The notes under the pieces were generated by a model. That model was not told the origin of the DNA. It worked only from the letters and a program-made list of their open reading frames with translations, and did not search any database. A program made the position numbers and the translations under genes. Below, in pieces: positions 1 to 8,179 of a DNA stretch of 64,000 nucleotides. This DNA comes from Enemella evansiae (GTDB lineage: Bacteria > Pseudomonadota > Alphaproteobacteria > Rhodobacterales > Rhodobacteraceae), in the NCBI GenBank assembly GCA_017255395.1, contig JAFKDC010000020.1, positions 1 to 64,000 of the forward strand, given 5' to 3'. How positions within the stretch are numbered: position 1 is the stretch's first letter; each line of letters starts with the position of its first letter.

Positions 1-453
1 GTGCCAGTCCATGATCGCCACGAGGTAGAGGAACCCGCGCCGCATGGGCAGGTAGGTGATGTCCGAGCACCCGCTGCCCGGCAGGGTCATGCAGAGCATG
101 ATCCCGAGAGGGGGACCTGGTTCGGACGTTCCACCCGCAACCCTCTCAGCAGATATGGATAGGTCTTGTGGCCCTTTGCTGGCCTGCTCGTGTTGGGCTT
201 CTGGTAAATCGGCATCAACCCCATCAGGCGCATCAGCCGCCGTATTCGCAAGGTGTCCGTCGTTGCGCGGGTGCCCGGTCATTTGCCGGACACCGAAGAG
301 CGGGGTCTTCAGGAACTGCTCGTCGATCCGCCGCATCAGGCCGAGGTGCTGCTCAGACTCGCCCTTGGGGGTGTAGTGGAAAGACGAGCGCGCGATCGAC
401 AGCAGCTTGCACTGCTGGCCGATCGACAGGTCCGGGTGGTCAGGCTCGATCAT
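1..453 (-). pseudogene. IS3 OrfB transposase, broken
   Basis: The frame opens at ATG 453 with MIEPDHPDLSIG and shows LMRRIDEQFLKTP and GVRQMTGH, typical of the OrfB N-terminal part. A frameshift follows near 240, after which RIRRLMRLMGLMPIYQKPN and KGHKTYPYLLRGLRVERP appear in another frame. A 44-base palindromic insertion (70-113) then separates RPNQV from CSDITYLPMRRGFLYLV. The latter is the start of the DDE catalytic core and contains its first Asp. The rest of the core is beyond the window edge. Confidence 0.8.
70..113 (+). repeat. Palindromic insertion, copy 2 (in IS3 orfB)
   Basis: Read on the plus strand, CCGGCAGG (78-85) and CCGAGAGG (104-111) flank an 18-base centre with inverted repeat TCATGC-AGA-GCATGA. 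It replaces the single Trp codon expected between RPNQV and CSDIT of OrfB. It is in the opposite orientation to copy 1. Confidence 0.65.
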
Positions 454-595
454 GTCGCGCCTGACCACCCGCCCCAGGGCTTCAGCTTTCTTTCCCAAAA
501 AGAGTTGGCCACCGCGTTCGGCCGCTCTCTCGGACGCATGGCGTTCGCGGCCTCACCCCACGATCCTGGCGTGGAGCTCCTTCACCTGCTCCTCG

Positions 596-830
596 TCAAT
601 CTCCGGCTTCTTGCGGCCCCCGCGCTCGAACACGCCGGAGGCGCCTTCGAGCAGGGCTCGCTTCCATTGATGGATCATTGTCGCCTCTCGGTGTTTGCAT
701 GCAAACACCTGCCGGTCCCAGATGCACCCCGAACCGGCTTGCCAGCTCGGCCGCCGTCTCCTCGCCTTTCAGAGCTTCCAGCGCGACCTTCGCCTTGAAC
801 TCAGGCGCGCGCTGTTTTCCGTTTCGACAT
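596..830 (-). pseudogene. IS3 OrfA transposase, frameshifted
   Basis: The natural start is ATG at 828-830 (MSKRK). A run of four A residues on the coding strand (about 814-817) throws the frame, so MSKRK and the following [17 protein letters not shown] are in different frames. The conserved helix-turn-helix segment runs to ASRFGVH. A 37-base insertion at 684-720 then interrupts it, and the family sequence resumes as [16 protein letters not shown] in a third frame. The order of pieces matches OrfA of IS3-type elements, which binds the terminal repeats. Not functional. Confidence 0.8.
684..720 (-). repeat. Palindromic insertion, copy 1 (in IS3 orfA)
   Basis: Read on the minus strand, the insert has flank CCGGCAGG, a perfect 16-bp palindrome TGTTTGCATGCAAACA, and flank CCGAGAGG. 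Comparison with intact OrfA proteins shows that about 37 bases were added between the codons for GVH and IHQW. Copy 2 at 70-113 has the same two 8-base flanks around a different stem. Confidence 0.7.
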
Positions 831-932
831 CTCTGATCTCCTTCTCGTCGAAGATCAGCAGACTGCAAATCGTAGCTTATGTCAGTGTCCGAATTTCGGG
901 GGGTAGCTCAAACTTCGAAACACGAGGCTGCG

Positions 933-1928
933 CTACGGCGCAACGGTCATCTTGACCTCTTTGGAGAGGAAGCGATTGGTGTACGCCGTTTCCGCATCGA
1001 AGGGCGTTTCGACGCCGAAATACGCGTCGACCAGCTGGTAGGTGTCGGTGATTCTCGCGGGATCAAACCAGCCAAGCCCTTCGGTCACGGTCGTCTCGGT
1101 TGTCATCAACTCCATCACGCGCGCCCAGGTGTCTTCCGCCTCTTCGCGCTGCAGGCCGCTTGCTTTGGTCAAAAGTGCATCGATACACGGGCCGGAATTC
1201 TCTACGCAGGCGCGATAGGCGCGTTGGGTGATTTCCGTGAATGCGCGCACAAGATCCTCGTGCTCGGCCATGAAGCCGTTGTTGACGATAAAGGAGTTTC
1301 CATAGGGGTTCAGCCCGATTTCGCTCCAGCGCAGAAAACCCAGGTCGTCACCGAACTCGTTCAGTTTCAGATCATGACCGTTGTAGAAGTCGCTAATGAT
1401 ATCCACGCGCCCCGCAGCCAGCGTGGGAACCTTGGCAGCGGGCGCGATATTCACGAATTCGAGCCCATCCTCGGGAATTCCCGCCGCCTTTGCAAAGGCG
1501 GGCCACATTACCCGTGCGGCATCGCCAGAGGGGTTGCCCAGCTTCCTGCCGGCAAAGTCCTCCGGGCCCGCGATCCCGCTGGATTTCTTCCAATAAAACG
1601 CAAAGGGCGAATTGGCATAAAGCGCCATGACGGCGGTGATGTCGGCTCCCTTGGATTTGGCCAGAAAAGCTGTGCCCAGTTCCGCGATGCCCATGTCATT
1701 GGCGCCCACACCGACATTCTGCGAGGACATGCCGGACCCCTTGCCCGGCTGGACATCCAGTTCGATGCCCGCATCGCTGTACCAGCCCTGATCGAGCGCG
1801 TAATAGATCGGCGCGTGATCGGCCCCCGCGCTCCAGTTCAGGAGCAGGCTGACTGGCTCTGCCGTCGCCATGATCGGCGCGAGCGTAAAAGCGATGGCCG
1901 TGGCCGACTTCAGCGTGAGTCTGTTCAT
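933..1928 (-). CDS. ABC transporter substrate-binding protein (NMT1/THI5-like)
   Basis: This is a periplasmic solute-binding protein of 331 residues. The start is ATG 1928 (MNRLTLKSATAIAFTL), preceded by GGGAGG; an upstream in-frame ATG at 1955 would spoil the signal peptide. A Sec signal ends near ATA-EPVSLLL. The mature start LLLNWSAGADHAPIYYALDQGW is the usual opening of the NMT1/THI5-like (SsuA/TauA-type) fold, which binds pyrimidines, sulfonates, aromatic acids and similar small molecules. It is divergent from the permease at 2179 and 250 bases away. The matching ATPase is the last gene of that operon (7378). The substrate cannot be read from sequence. Confidence 0.9.
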   Translation of the reverse strand: MNRLTLKSATAIAFTLAPIMATAEPVSLLLNWSAGADHAPIYYALDQGWYSDAGIELDVQPGKGSGMSSQNVGVGANDMGIAELGTAFLAKSKGADITAVMALYANSPFAFYWKKSSGIAGPEDFAGRKLGNPSGDAARVMWPAFAKAAGIPEDGLEFVNIAPAAKVPTLAAGRVDIISDFYNGHDLKLNEFGDDLGFLRWSEIGLNPYGNSFIVNNGFMAEHEDLVRAFTEITQRAYRACVENSGPCIDALLTKASGLQREEAEDTWARVMELMTTETTVTEGLGWFDPARITDTYQLVDAYFGVETPFDAETAYTNRFLSKEVKMTVAP

Positions 1929-2052
1929 CTTGTTAACCTCCCGTTGCGGCTGCACAGAATGCGCAGTCTACCTTTTTGTTTTCGACACAAAGTATCGATT
2001 TCGACCGTAGGGGCGTGGGCGCAAAGCTGTCAACGAATTTCAACCATATAGT

Positions 2053-2119
2053 TGATATTGAGCGTTCTAGTTCGGCGAAAAAGCGTCAATAAGCGGCGAA
2101 ATCACTGATATTAGGCGTT
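2053..2119 (+). repeat. Direct repeat pair in the divergent promoter region
   Basis: TGATATTGAGCGTT at 2053-2066 recurs as TGATATTAGGCGTT at 2106-2119. That is 12 of 14 bases, 53 bp apart, or about five helical turns. The pair lies between the divergent binding-protein and permease genes and is a candidate binding site for a regulator contacting one face of the DNA. Confidence 0.45.
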
Positions 2120-2166
2120 GACAGTCGGATTATCTCCGCACACTCTTCAACCAAACGTTTGGATGA
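2118..2166 (+). promoter_or_regulatory. Permease-operon promoter with palindromic operator
   Basis: TTGACA at 2118-2123 is a perfect -35 hexamer, with a weak -10 (CACTCT, 2141-2146) 17 bases later. Immediately downstream at 2147-2166 is a 20-bp palindrome with one mismatched pair and a perfect core CCAAACGTTTGG (2151-2162). It would overlap the transcription start, a good position for a repressor. The TetR-family protein at 8543-9211 is the obvious candidate; this link is inference. Confidence 0.5.
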
Positions 2167-2178
2167 GGGGCTAAGCTG

Positions 2179-2994
2179 ATGACGGACACAACCAAGACCA
2201 CGCTGGATAGGCGCCGGCCCCTTCTTCCCGAAGGTTGGTCGAGCTGGATGCTGGCGGCCACCTCGCATGTCGCCGTGTTTGCCCTGTGGTGGGGGGTGAC
2301 CGCGCTGGAGGTGATGCCCTCCTTCATTCTGCCATCGCCCGGTGACACCATAGCGACCCTCGCCGACCCGCTTTACCAATGGGGAAGCAATACGCTCGTC
2401 ACGGCAACCGAGATCTTCGTGGGCTACGGGCTGGCGATCGTGACGGGTGTGCTTACGGCGATGCTGTTTTCCTGGTTCCGGTTGCTCCGGGCAACGCTGT
2501 TTCCCTTGTTCATAACGATCTCGATGGTGCCCAAGGTTGCGTTGGGACCCCTGCTTGTTGTCTGGTTCGGCTACGGTATCACGACCAATATCTTCTTCGC
2601 CTTTCTGATTTCGATTTTCCCGATATTGATCACCACGGCCCGCGGATTGCGCGAAGTGGAGCCGGACTTGCTCGATCTCGTGCGGGCCCTCAATGGCACC
2701 CGTTGGCAGATCTTCCGCAAGATCCAGTTTCCAAGTGCTCTGCCCTATATCTTCTCGTCGATGAAGGTTGGTGCGATCCTCGCCGTAGCCGGTGCCATCG
2801 TGGGCGAGTTCGTCGCCTCAAGCCAGGGCCTTGGATACCTCATGATCCAGGTGCAATCGACGCTGGATACCGCGGCGATGTTCATGGCAGTCCTCCTGCT
2901 CAGCCTGCTTGGGGTTGCCCTGTTCGTCTTCGTGCTGCTCCTGGAACGTATTTTCGTGGTCAAGGACGCACGGCTGGACGGAGCGCCGTCCTGA
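2179..2994 (+). CDS. ABC transporter permease (TauC/SsuC-type)
   Basis: A 271-residue inner-membrane protein of the BPD_transp_1 family. It has a first membrane segment near HVAVFALWWGV, four to five further hydrophobic segments, and the ATPase-coupling (EAA-type) loop around GTRWQIFRKIQFPSALP. GAGG lies ahead of ATG 2179. It is the first gene of a tightly packed operon ending at 8157, and its stop shares a base with the amidase start (TGATG at 2992-2996). Partners are the binding protein at 933 and the ATPase at 7378. Substrates of related permeases include sulfonates, nitrate-like anions, pyrimidines and phthalate; nothing here narrows this. Confidence 0.9.
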   Translation: MTDTTKTTLDRRRPLLPEGWSSWMLAATSHVAVFALWWGVTALEVMPSFILPSPGDTIATLADPLYQWGSNTLVTATEIFVGYGLAIVTGVLTAMLFSWFRLLRATLFPLFITISMVPKVALGPLLVVWFGYGITTNIFFAFLISIFPILITTARGLREVEPDLLDLVRALNGTRWQIFRKIQFPSALPYIFSSMKVGAILAVAGAIVGEFVASSQGLGYLMIQVQSTLDTAAMFMAVLLLSLLGVALFVFVLLLERIFVVKDARLDGAPS

Positions 2995-4397
2995 TGGCGA
3001 CAGCGACTGACCTTGCTCTGATGTCAGCAAAAGAGCTGACCGAGGCCTATGCCGCGCGCCAGCTGTCGCCCGTTGAGGTGACGCAGGCCTCGCTGGACCG
3101 GATTGCCCGGACTGAACCACGGCTCAATGCCTTCTGCGTGATCGATCCCGATGCTGCCGTTGCGGATGCCAAAGCCTCTGAGGAGCGGTGGGCAAAGAGG
3201 GCGCCGCTGGGTCCGGTCGACGGGGTTCCGACAACCATCAAGGACCTCGTGCTGACACGGGGCTGGCCCACGCTGCGCGGCTCGCGCACCATATCGCCGG
3301 ATCAGCCTTGGGCAGAGGACGGCCCGGCCGTGGCGCGCTTGCGCGAGGGCGGGGCGGTTCTGCTCGGGAAAACCACAACACCGGAATTCGCGTTCAAGCC
3401 GGTCACGTCCAGCCCGCTGACCGGTATCACGCGGAACCCATGGAATCCCTCCCTGACGCCGGGCGGTTCCAGTGGCGGCGCCGGTGCATCGGTGGCCGTT
3501 GGCGCCGGCACCCTGGCCCTGGGGACCGATGCAGGCGGGTCCATTCGTATTCCATCCAGCTTTTGTGGCGTTTTCGGACTTAAGCCTTCGGTTGGCCGCG
3601 TGCCGATGTATCCCGCCACGCCGCTTGCCTCTCTTGTGGGTTTCGGCCCGATGACACGGACCGTGGAGGACGCAGCGCGTATGCTCGGCGTGCTGGCGCG
3701 CCCCGATCCCCGCGACCACACCGCCTTGTCGGCTGAGACTATCGCCTATCACAAGGCTCTGGACGCCGATCCCGCGCGCTGGCGCATCGCCTATAGTCCC
3801 ACGCTTGGCTTTGCCCGCGTCGATCCCGAAATCGCTCTGATTGCCGCAGACGCGGTACGGGCGTTTTCCGAGATGGGTGCGCAGGTCGAAGAACTGCCCT
3901 TTGTCATGGACGATCAGGCCTCGCTGATGACCCGCCTGCGCCGCGGCTTTGCGGCCCATGCGTTTAGACACATATCCGACGATCAGTTTGCGATCATGGA
4001 CCCGGCAGTGGTCGAGGAGATCCGCCAAAGCCGTTCGGCAGATCTCAACACCCACCTGGACGCCGAGATGGAGCGTGCCGGGCTGCTCCGCCGGATGATC
4101 GCCTTTCACGGGACATACGACTTTCTGTTGACCCCAACGCTGACCGTCCCGCCCTTTTCCGCCGATCTCGACCGGCCCGAGGGCGAAACGCGCTATTCCT
4201 GGACGGGACTGTGCATTCCCTTCAACCTCACGGGCCAACCGGCCGCATCTGTTCCTTGCGGAACAACCAGCGCCGGCCTGCCTGTTGGCTTGCAGATTGT
4301 TGGTCCGCCCCGGGCCGACCTTGCGGTGCTGCAAGCCGCCCGCGCCTTTGAGGCCGCCCGTCCCTGGGCACAATGCCCCCCCGATTCCGCAGCTTGA
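2994..4397 (+). CDS. Amidase-signature family amidase
   Basis: A 467-residue cytoplasmic amidase. The Ser-cisSer-Lys triad is visible: Lys in TTIKDL (about residue 80), cis-Ser in TPGGSSGGAG (about 155) and nucleophile Ser in TDAGGSIRIP (about 180). Length is normal for the family, which hydrolyses amides to acid plus ammonia. ATG 2994 overlaps the permease stop, so translation is probably coupled. A long in-frame extension upstream of 2994 is only the permease gene read in another frame. Sitting between permease and ATPase genes suggests it acts on the imported compound or its first product. Confidence 0.92.
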   Translation: MATATDLALMSAKELTEAYAARQLSPVEVTQASLDRIARTEPRLNAFCVIDPDAAVADAKASEERWAKRAPLGPVDGVPTTIKDLVLTRGWPTLRGSRTISPDQPWAEDGPAVARLREGGAVLLGKTTTPEFAFKPVTSSPLTGITRNPWNPSLTPGGSSGGAGASVAVGAGTLALGTDAGGSIRIPSSFCGVFGLKPSVGRVPMYPATPLASLVGFGPMTRTVEDAARMLGVLARPDPRDHTALSAETIAYHKALDADPARWRIAYSPTLGFARVDPEIALIAADAVRAFSEMGAQVEELPFVMDDQASLMTRLRRGFAAHAFRHISDDQFAIMDPAVVEEIRQSRSADLNTHLDAEMERAGLLRRMIAFHGTYDFLLTPTLTVPPFSADLDRPEGETRYSWTGLCIPFNLTGQPAASVPCGTTSAGLPVGLQIVGPPRADLAVLQAARAFEAARPWAQCPPDSAA

Positions 4398-4416
4398 CCG
4401 AACAAGGAAAATACCA

Positions 4417-5457
4417 ATGGAAGCCAGCCCACTACACGCCCTGCCTGCAACTGTGCCCGATGTTGAAACCCTGGAAGAGCTGCTGTCCCGCCCGGATGCG
4501 GCAACAGTCCGGGACCTGGAATCGCTAGACGGGGACATCATGGTCCTGGGCGTGGGTGGCAAGATTGGCCCCAGTCTTGCTCGGATGGCCGCCCGCGCCC
4601 TGCCGAACCGCAGAGTGATGGGTGTGGCCCGGTTCTCGGACCCGGAAACGCGTCGGCAACTGGACAATTGGGGAATCGAAACCATCCAGTGCGATCTGAT
4701 GGATCGGGCTTCGCTGGCCGCACTGCCGCGGGCGAAAAACATCGTGTTCATGGCCGGGCACAAGTTCGGGTCCGCCAACAACCAGGCCCTGACCTGGGCA
4801 ATGAACAGCTATCTGCCCGGCCTCGTGGCGGAAACATTCACCGATGCACGGATTGCGGCCTATTCCACCGGTTGCGTCTATCCCTTTGTGCCGCTGGAAG
4901 AAATCGGTGCGGACGAAAGCCTTGCCCCGAACCCACCCGGCGAATACGCGCAATCCTGCATTGCCCGCGAACGTATCTTCGAACATTTCTCGAACGTGCA
5001 CGGGGCGCCGGGCCGGTTGATCCGGCTGAATTACGCAATCGACCTGCGCTATGGCGTTCTGTGCGATATCGCGGATGCGATCCATGCGGGCCAGCCCGTG
5101 GATCTGGACACCGGCCATGTCAATGTGATCTGGCAGGGCGACGCCAACCGCTACGCTTTGCGGGCTCTGGCTCATGCAACCGCGCCGACCACACCGCTGA
5201 ATGTCAGCGGACCGGAAACGCTGCCTGTTGCCTGGCTTGCGAAGGAATTGGGGCGCCGAATGGGGCGCGAGGTTGTGCTGACAGGCAGCCCTGCTCCGAC
5301 CGCGTGGCTGAACAACTCGGCGACTGCGTTCGACCTGTTCGGATACCCCCAGGTGCCGCTGGCCCGAATGCTGGACTGGGTCGCTGACTGGACCATGCGC
5401 GAGATGCCGAGCCACGGCAAACCAACCAAGTTCGAGGCTCGTGATGGACGATACTGA
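4417..5457 (+). CDS. Atypical NAD-dependent epimerase/dehydratase-family protein
   Basis: A 346-residue extended-SDR protein. ATG 4417 follows AAGGAA. The Rossmann glycine motif is VLGVGGKIG (about residues 45-53), and STGCVYPF marks the usual active-site strand. The motif that is normally Tyr-x3-Lys reads YAQSC, so the catalytic Lys is replaced by Cys. Either the chemistry is altered or the protein is a non-classical member. Its end overlaps the start of the next gene. Likely substrates are a sugar acid or polyol derivative handled by this operon, but that is inference. Confidence 0.8.
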   Translation: MEASPLHALPATVPDVETLEELLSRPDAATVRDLESLDGDIMVLGVGGKIGPSLARMAARALPNRRVMGVARFSDPETRRQLDNWGIETIQCDLMDRASLAALPRAKNIVFMAGHKFGSANNQALTWAMNSYLPGLVAETFTDARIAAYSTGCVYPFVPLEEIGADESLAPNPPGEYAQSCIARERIFEHFSNVHGAPGRLIRLNYAIDLRYGVLCDIADAIHAGQPVDLDTGHVNVIWQGDANRYALRALAHATAPTTPLNVSGPETLPVAWLAKELGRRMGREVVLTGSPAPTAWLNNSATAFDLFGYPQVPLARMLDWVADWTMREMPSHGKPTKFEARDGRY

Positions 5458-6271
5458 AACTGTCGCCTTTTGTCCTGACGATGCGGCCGCCTGCGTCGAC
5501 CTGTCCGACGAGGCGGGATGGAACCAGACGCGGGCCGACTGGGAGATGATGCTGCGATCCGGGTGGTCCACAGGCGCGCGTGGGCCTGACGGCACGCCGG
5601 AGGCCTCGGCGCTGGCTCTGCCGATGGAGGGCGGAATCGGCTGGATCAGCATGGTGCTCGTCACCGCTTCCAAGCGTCGGCGCGGCATCGCGCAGCGGCT
5701 TGTCAGTCAGTGCGTCCGCTGGTTGGAGGCGCAGGGGCTCACGCCGGTTCTGGATGCGACGCCAGCCGGTCAGCCGCTTTACAGCAGCAAGGGATTTTCG
5801 CCGCTCTGCGGGGTAACGCGCATGACCGGACGCGGTGGCGGGCAAGACCCCAAGGGCTTGGAAAGGGTCGGGACGGGGGATCTCGGTTGGATAGAAGCCC
5901 TTGACCGCGCGGTGTTCGGCGCGGGCCGCGCGCCCATCCTGCGCGATCTGATCGAACGCCAGGAAAGGGGCGCGCTGGCCTTCGGGCGGGACGGTTTTGT
6001 GCTGGGCCGCAGCGGCCGCAACGCAACTCAGATTGGTCCGATCGTTGCGCCAGACGGTCCGACGGCGCTGCGCTTGCTGCAAGGCGCGTTGGCGCAGGTC
6101 GAAGGTCCCGTTCTGATCGATACGATGGACGCCCAGCCGGCGATTGCGGCCTATCTGGCAGAGCGCGGCTTTGATGCTCAGCGGAGATTTCAACGTATGG
6201 CCAAGGGCATATCCCGCAATTTCAGCGACCCTTCTCGCCTGTTCGCAGCAGCGGGGCCGGAGCTTGGATAA
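5441..6271 (+). CDS. GNAT-family N-acetyltransferase, two-domain
   Basis: A 276-residue protein with two GNAT-like halves. The first has the acetyl-CoA loop SKRRRGIAQRLV (about 70-80) and ends with LYSSKGF. The second (about 145-260) resembles the Acetyltransf_18 domain, with APILRDLI and the closing AAYLAERGFDAQRRF. The start is either GTG 5441 or ATG 5444, inside the 3' end of the SDR gene, showing translational coupling. Such enzymes move acetyl from acetyl-CoA to an amine. Its role in this catabolic operon is unknown; detoxifying an amine intermediate is one possibility. Confidence 0.82.
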   Translation: MMDDTETVAFCPDDAAACVDLSDEAGWNQTRADWEMMLRSGWSTGARGPDGTPEASALALPMEGGIGWISMVLVTASKRRRGIAQRLVSQCVRWLEAQGLTPVLDATPAGQPLYSSKGFSPLCGVTRMTGRGGGQDPKGLERVGTGDLGWIEALDRAVFGAGRAPILRDLIERQERGALAFGRDGFVLGRSGRNATQIGPIVAPDGPTALRLLQGALAQVEGPVLIDTMDAQPAIAAYLAERGFDAQRRFQRMAKGISRNFSDPSRLFAAAGPELG

Positions 6272-6322
6272 AGTGGCGCCTTTCACGGCGCATGACCCGG
6301 AAACTCAACAAGGCAAAGCTAA

Positions 6323-7381
6323 ATGACAGATTGGACAGACATACCCGCGCCCGTGCTGGATTTGATACAAAAGGGCACCGTTATACCCGCGCATCCGCTT
6401 GCGCTGGACGACGGGAACAATCTTGATCGGATCCGCCAGCGCGCCCTGACCCGATACTATCTGGACGCGGGCGCTGGCGGGCTGGCTGTGGGCGTCCATA
6501 CAACCCAGTTCGAAATCCGCGAACACGGGCTGTTTGAACCCGTTCTGAAGGCCTGCAGCGAGGCTGCGGAGGACTGGAGCGACAGGCCGCTGGTCCGCAT
6601 TGCCGGCCTGGTCGGGCCCACCGAACAGGCCAGGCGCGAGGCGCATATCGCCCGTGATCTAGGCTATCATGCCGGATTGATCAGCCTTGCCGCCCTCAAA
6701 ACCGCCAGCATGGACGAACTGGTCGCCCATTGCCGCGAGGTTGCCAAAGAAATCCCGCTGTTCGGGTTCTATCTTCAACCCGCCGTGGGCGGCATGACGC
6801 TACCCTTCGAGTTCTGGCGGCACTTTGCCGAGATTGAAAATGTGATCGGCATCAAAATGGCGCCGTTTGACAGATACGGCACGCTGGACGTGGTACGGGG
6901 CGTCGCCGCGGCGCGGGCCGAGGACCGGATTACGCTCTACACCGGGAACGATGATCATATCGTCGGTGACTTGCTGACTCCCTTCAAGATCGCGCGCGAC
7001 GATGCGCTCTTGACGCTGCGCATCCGCGGCGGCCTGCTTGGACATTGGTCGGTTTGGACCAAGGCGGCGGTCGAGCTATACCAGCGCTGTCGGGCGGCTG
7101 CGGACAGTGGTCAGATCCCCGCCGACCTGCTTGCGCTCGACACCGAGGTGACCGATTGCAACGCCGCACTGTTCGACGTCGCGAACGGGTTTCGCGGTGC
7201 CATCGCCGGATGCCACGAAGTGCTGCGCAAGCAGGGTTTCCTGACGCATGTGCGCTGCCTGAGTCCCGAAGAGCGGCTCAGTCCCGGCCAGGCGGAGGAA
7301 ATCGCCCGGGTCGCCCGGGATCACCCCCATCTCACCGACGACGCCTTTGTCGCGGACAATCTCGAAAGGTGGCTCGCATGA
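6323..7381 (+). CDS. DHDPS/NAL-family aldolase-like protein
   Basis: A 352-residue (beta/alpha)8-barrel protein of the dihydrodipicolinate synthase superfamily. The Schiff-base Lys is in IGIKMAPFDR (about residue 175) and the conserved Tyr in LFGFYLQP (about 150). It is longer than DapA (about 290) and lacks the usual GTTGE phosphate-loop sequence, having AGGLAVGVHTTQF instead. A housekeeping lysine-pathway role is therefore unlikely, and a catabolic retro-aldol or hydratase role fits better. ATG 6323 follows AAGGCAAAGCTAA. Its stop overlaps the ATPase start (ATGA at 7378-7381). Confidence 0.8.
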   Translation: MTDWTDIPAPVLDLIQKGTVIPAHPLALDDGNNLDRIRQRALTRYYLDAGAGGLAVGVHTTQFEIREHGLFEPVLKACSEAAEDWSDRPLVRIAGLVGPTEQARREAHIARDLGYHAGLISLAALKTASMDELVAHCREVAKEIPLFGFYLQPAVGGMTLPFEFWRHFAEIENVIGIKMAPFDRYGTLDVVRGVAAARAEDRITLYTGNDDHIVGDLLTPFKIARDDALLTLRIRGGLLGHWSVWTKAAVELYQRCRAAADSGQIPADLLALDTEVTDCNAALFDVANGFRGAIAGCHEVLRKQGFLTHVRCLSPEERLSPGQAEEIARVARDHPHLTDDAFVADNLERWLA

Positions 7382-8157
7382 CCGGAAGCCCAATCATCCA
7401 GATGGAAAACGTCCGCAAGGTCTATCACACCCGAGACCGTGATATTCTGGCGGTATCCGACGTCACGATGAGCGTGAATGAAGGCGAATTCGTCTCGCTT
7501 GTCGGCCCGTCCGGCTGCGGCAAATCGACGGTTCTCAAGATCCTGGCCGACCTGATCCAGCCAGATGGCGGCACTGTGCAGATCGGCACAGCCGGTGCAT
7601 CCTTCGATCCCAGTCGCGATATAGGCATGGTGTTCCAGCAGGCGCTGTTGCTGAAGTGGCGGCGTATCATCGACAATGTGATGTTGCCCGCTGAAATCAT
7701 CGGCCTGCCAATCAAGGAGACCCGTGAACGTGCCCGGGATCTGCTGGCGATGGTTGGCCTCGCCGGCTATGAAGATCGCTTTCCCTACGAGCTTTCGGGC
7801 GGCATGCAGCAGCGCGCAGCAATCGCGCGCGCGCTGGTTCACGACCCGAAGATGGTGTTGATGGATGAACCGTTCGGAGCGCTGGATGCGCTGACGCGCG
7901 AGAAAATGAATCTCGAGATTCTGCGCATATGGGAGGCCTCAAACAAGACGATCCTGTTTGTGACTCACTCCATTCAGGAAGCCGTCTTGCTGGGGTCCCG
8001 CTGCGCGGTCCTGACCGCCGGTCCGGCCCGCATGGCGGACAATTTCCCGATCAGCCTCCCCTATCCACGCAAGCTTGCGATGAAAACGCAGGATTCATTC
8101 GGCCAATATACGCAACGGATCTACAAGCTTCTTGATCTGGAGAGTGTCGCCGACTGA
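7378..8157 (+). CDS. ABC transporter ATP-binding protein (TauB/SsuB-type)
   Basis: A 259-residue ATPase with Walker A GPSGCGKST (about 42-50), Q-loop VFQQ, signature ELSGGMQQR (about 140), Walker B VLMDEPFGALD and the switch His in FVTHSIQEA. The FGALD and SIQEA forms are typical of nitrate/taurine/sulfonate-type importers, matching the permease at 2179 and the binding protein at 933. ATG 7378 overlaps the stop of the aldolase-like gene. It is the last gene of the operon. Confidence 0.93.
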   Translation: MTGSPIIQMENVRKVYHTRDRDILAVSDVTMSVNEGEFVSLVGPSGCGKSTVLKILADLIQPDGGTVQIGTAGASFDPSRDIGMVFQQALLLKWRRIIDNVMLPAEIIGLPIKETRERARDLLAMVGLAGYEDRFPYELSGGMQQRAAIARALVHDPKMVLMDEPFGALDALTREKMNLEILRIWEASNKTILFVTHSIQEAVLLGSRCAVLTAGPARMADNFPISLPYPRKLAMKTQDSFGQYTQRIYKLLDLESVAD

Positions 8158-8179
8158 GGGTTTGGCCGTTTGACTTTTG

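Larger units (their letters stand above)
1..910 (-). mobile_element. IS3-family element, degraded, cut by window edge
   Basis: Both halves of an IS3-type transposase can be read on the minus strand, but neither is intact. The right end is probably near 910, where the minus strand reads TGAGCTACCCCCCG just ahead of the orfA leader. The left end lies outside the window. Beyond ordinary frameshifts, orfA and orfB each contain a 37-44 base palindromic insertion (about 684-720 and 70-113). The element is inactive. It marks the left border of the ABC-transporter catabolic cluster that begins at 933. Confidence 0.8.

Noticed and set aside
6323-7381. Housekeeping dapA (lysine biosynthesis)
   Set aside because: Too long, lacks the usual GTTGE loop, and is embedded in an import operon.
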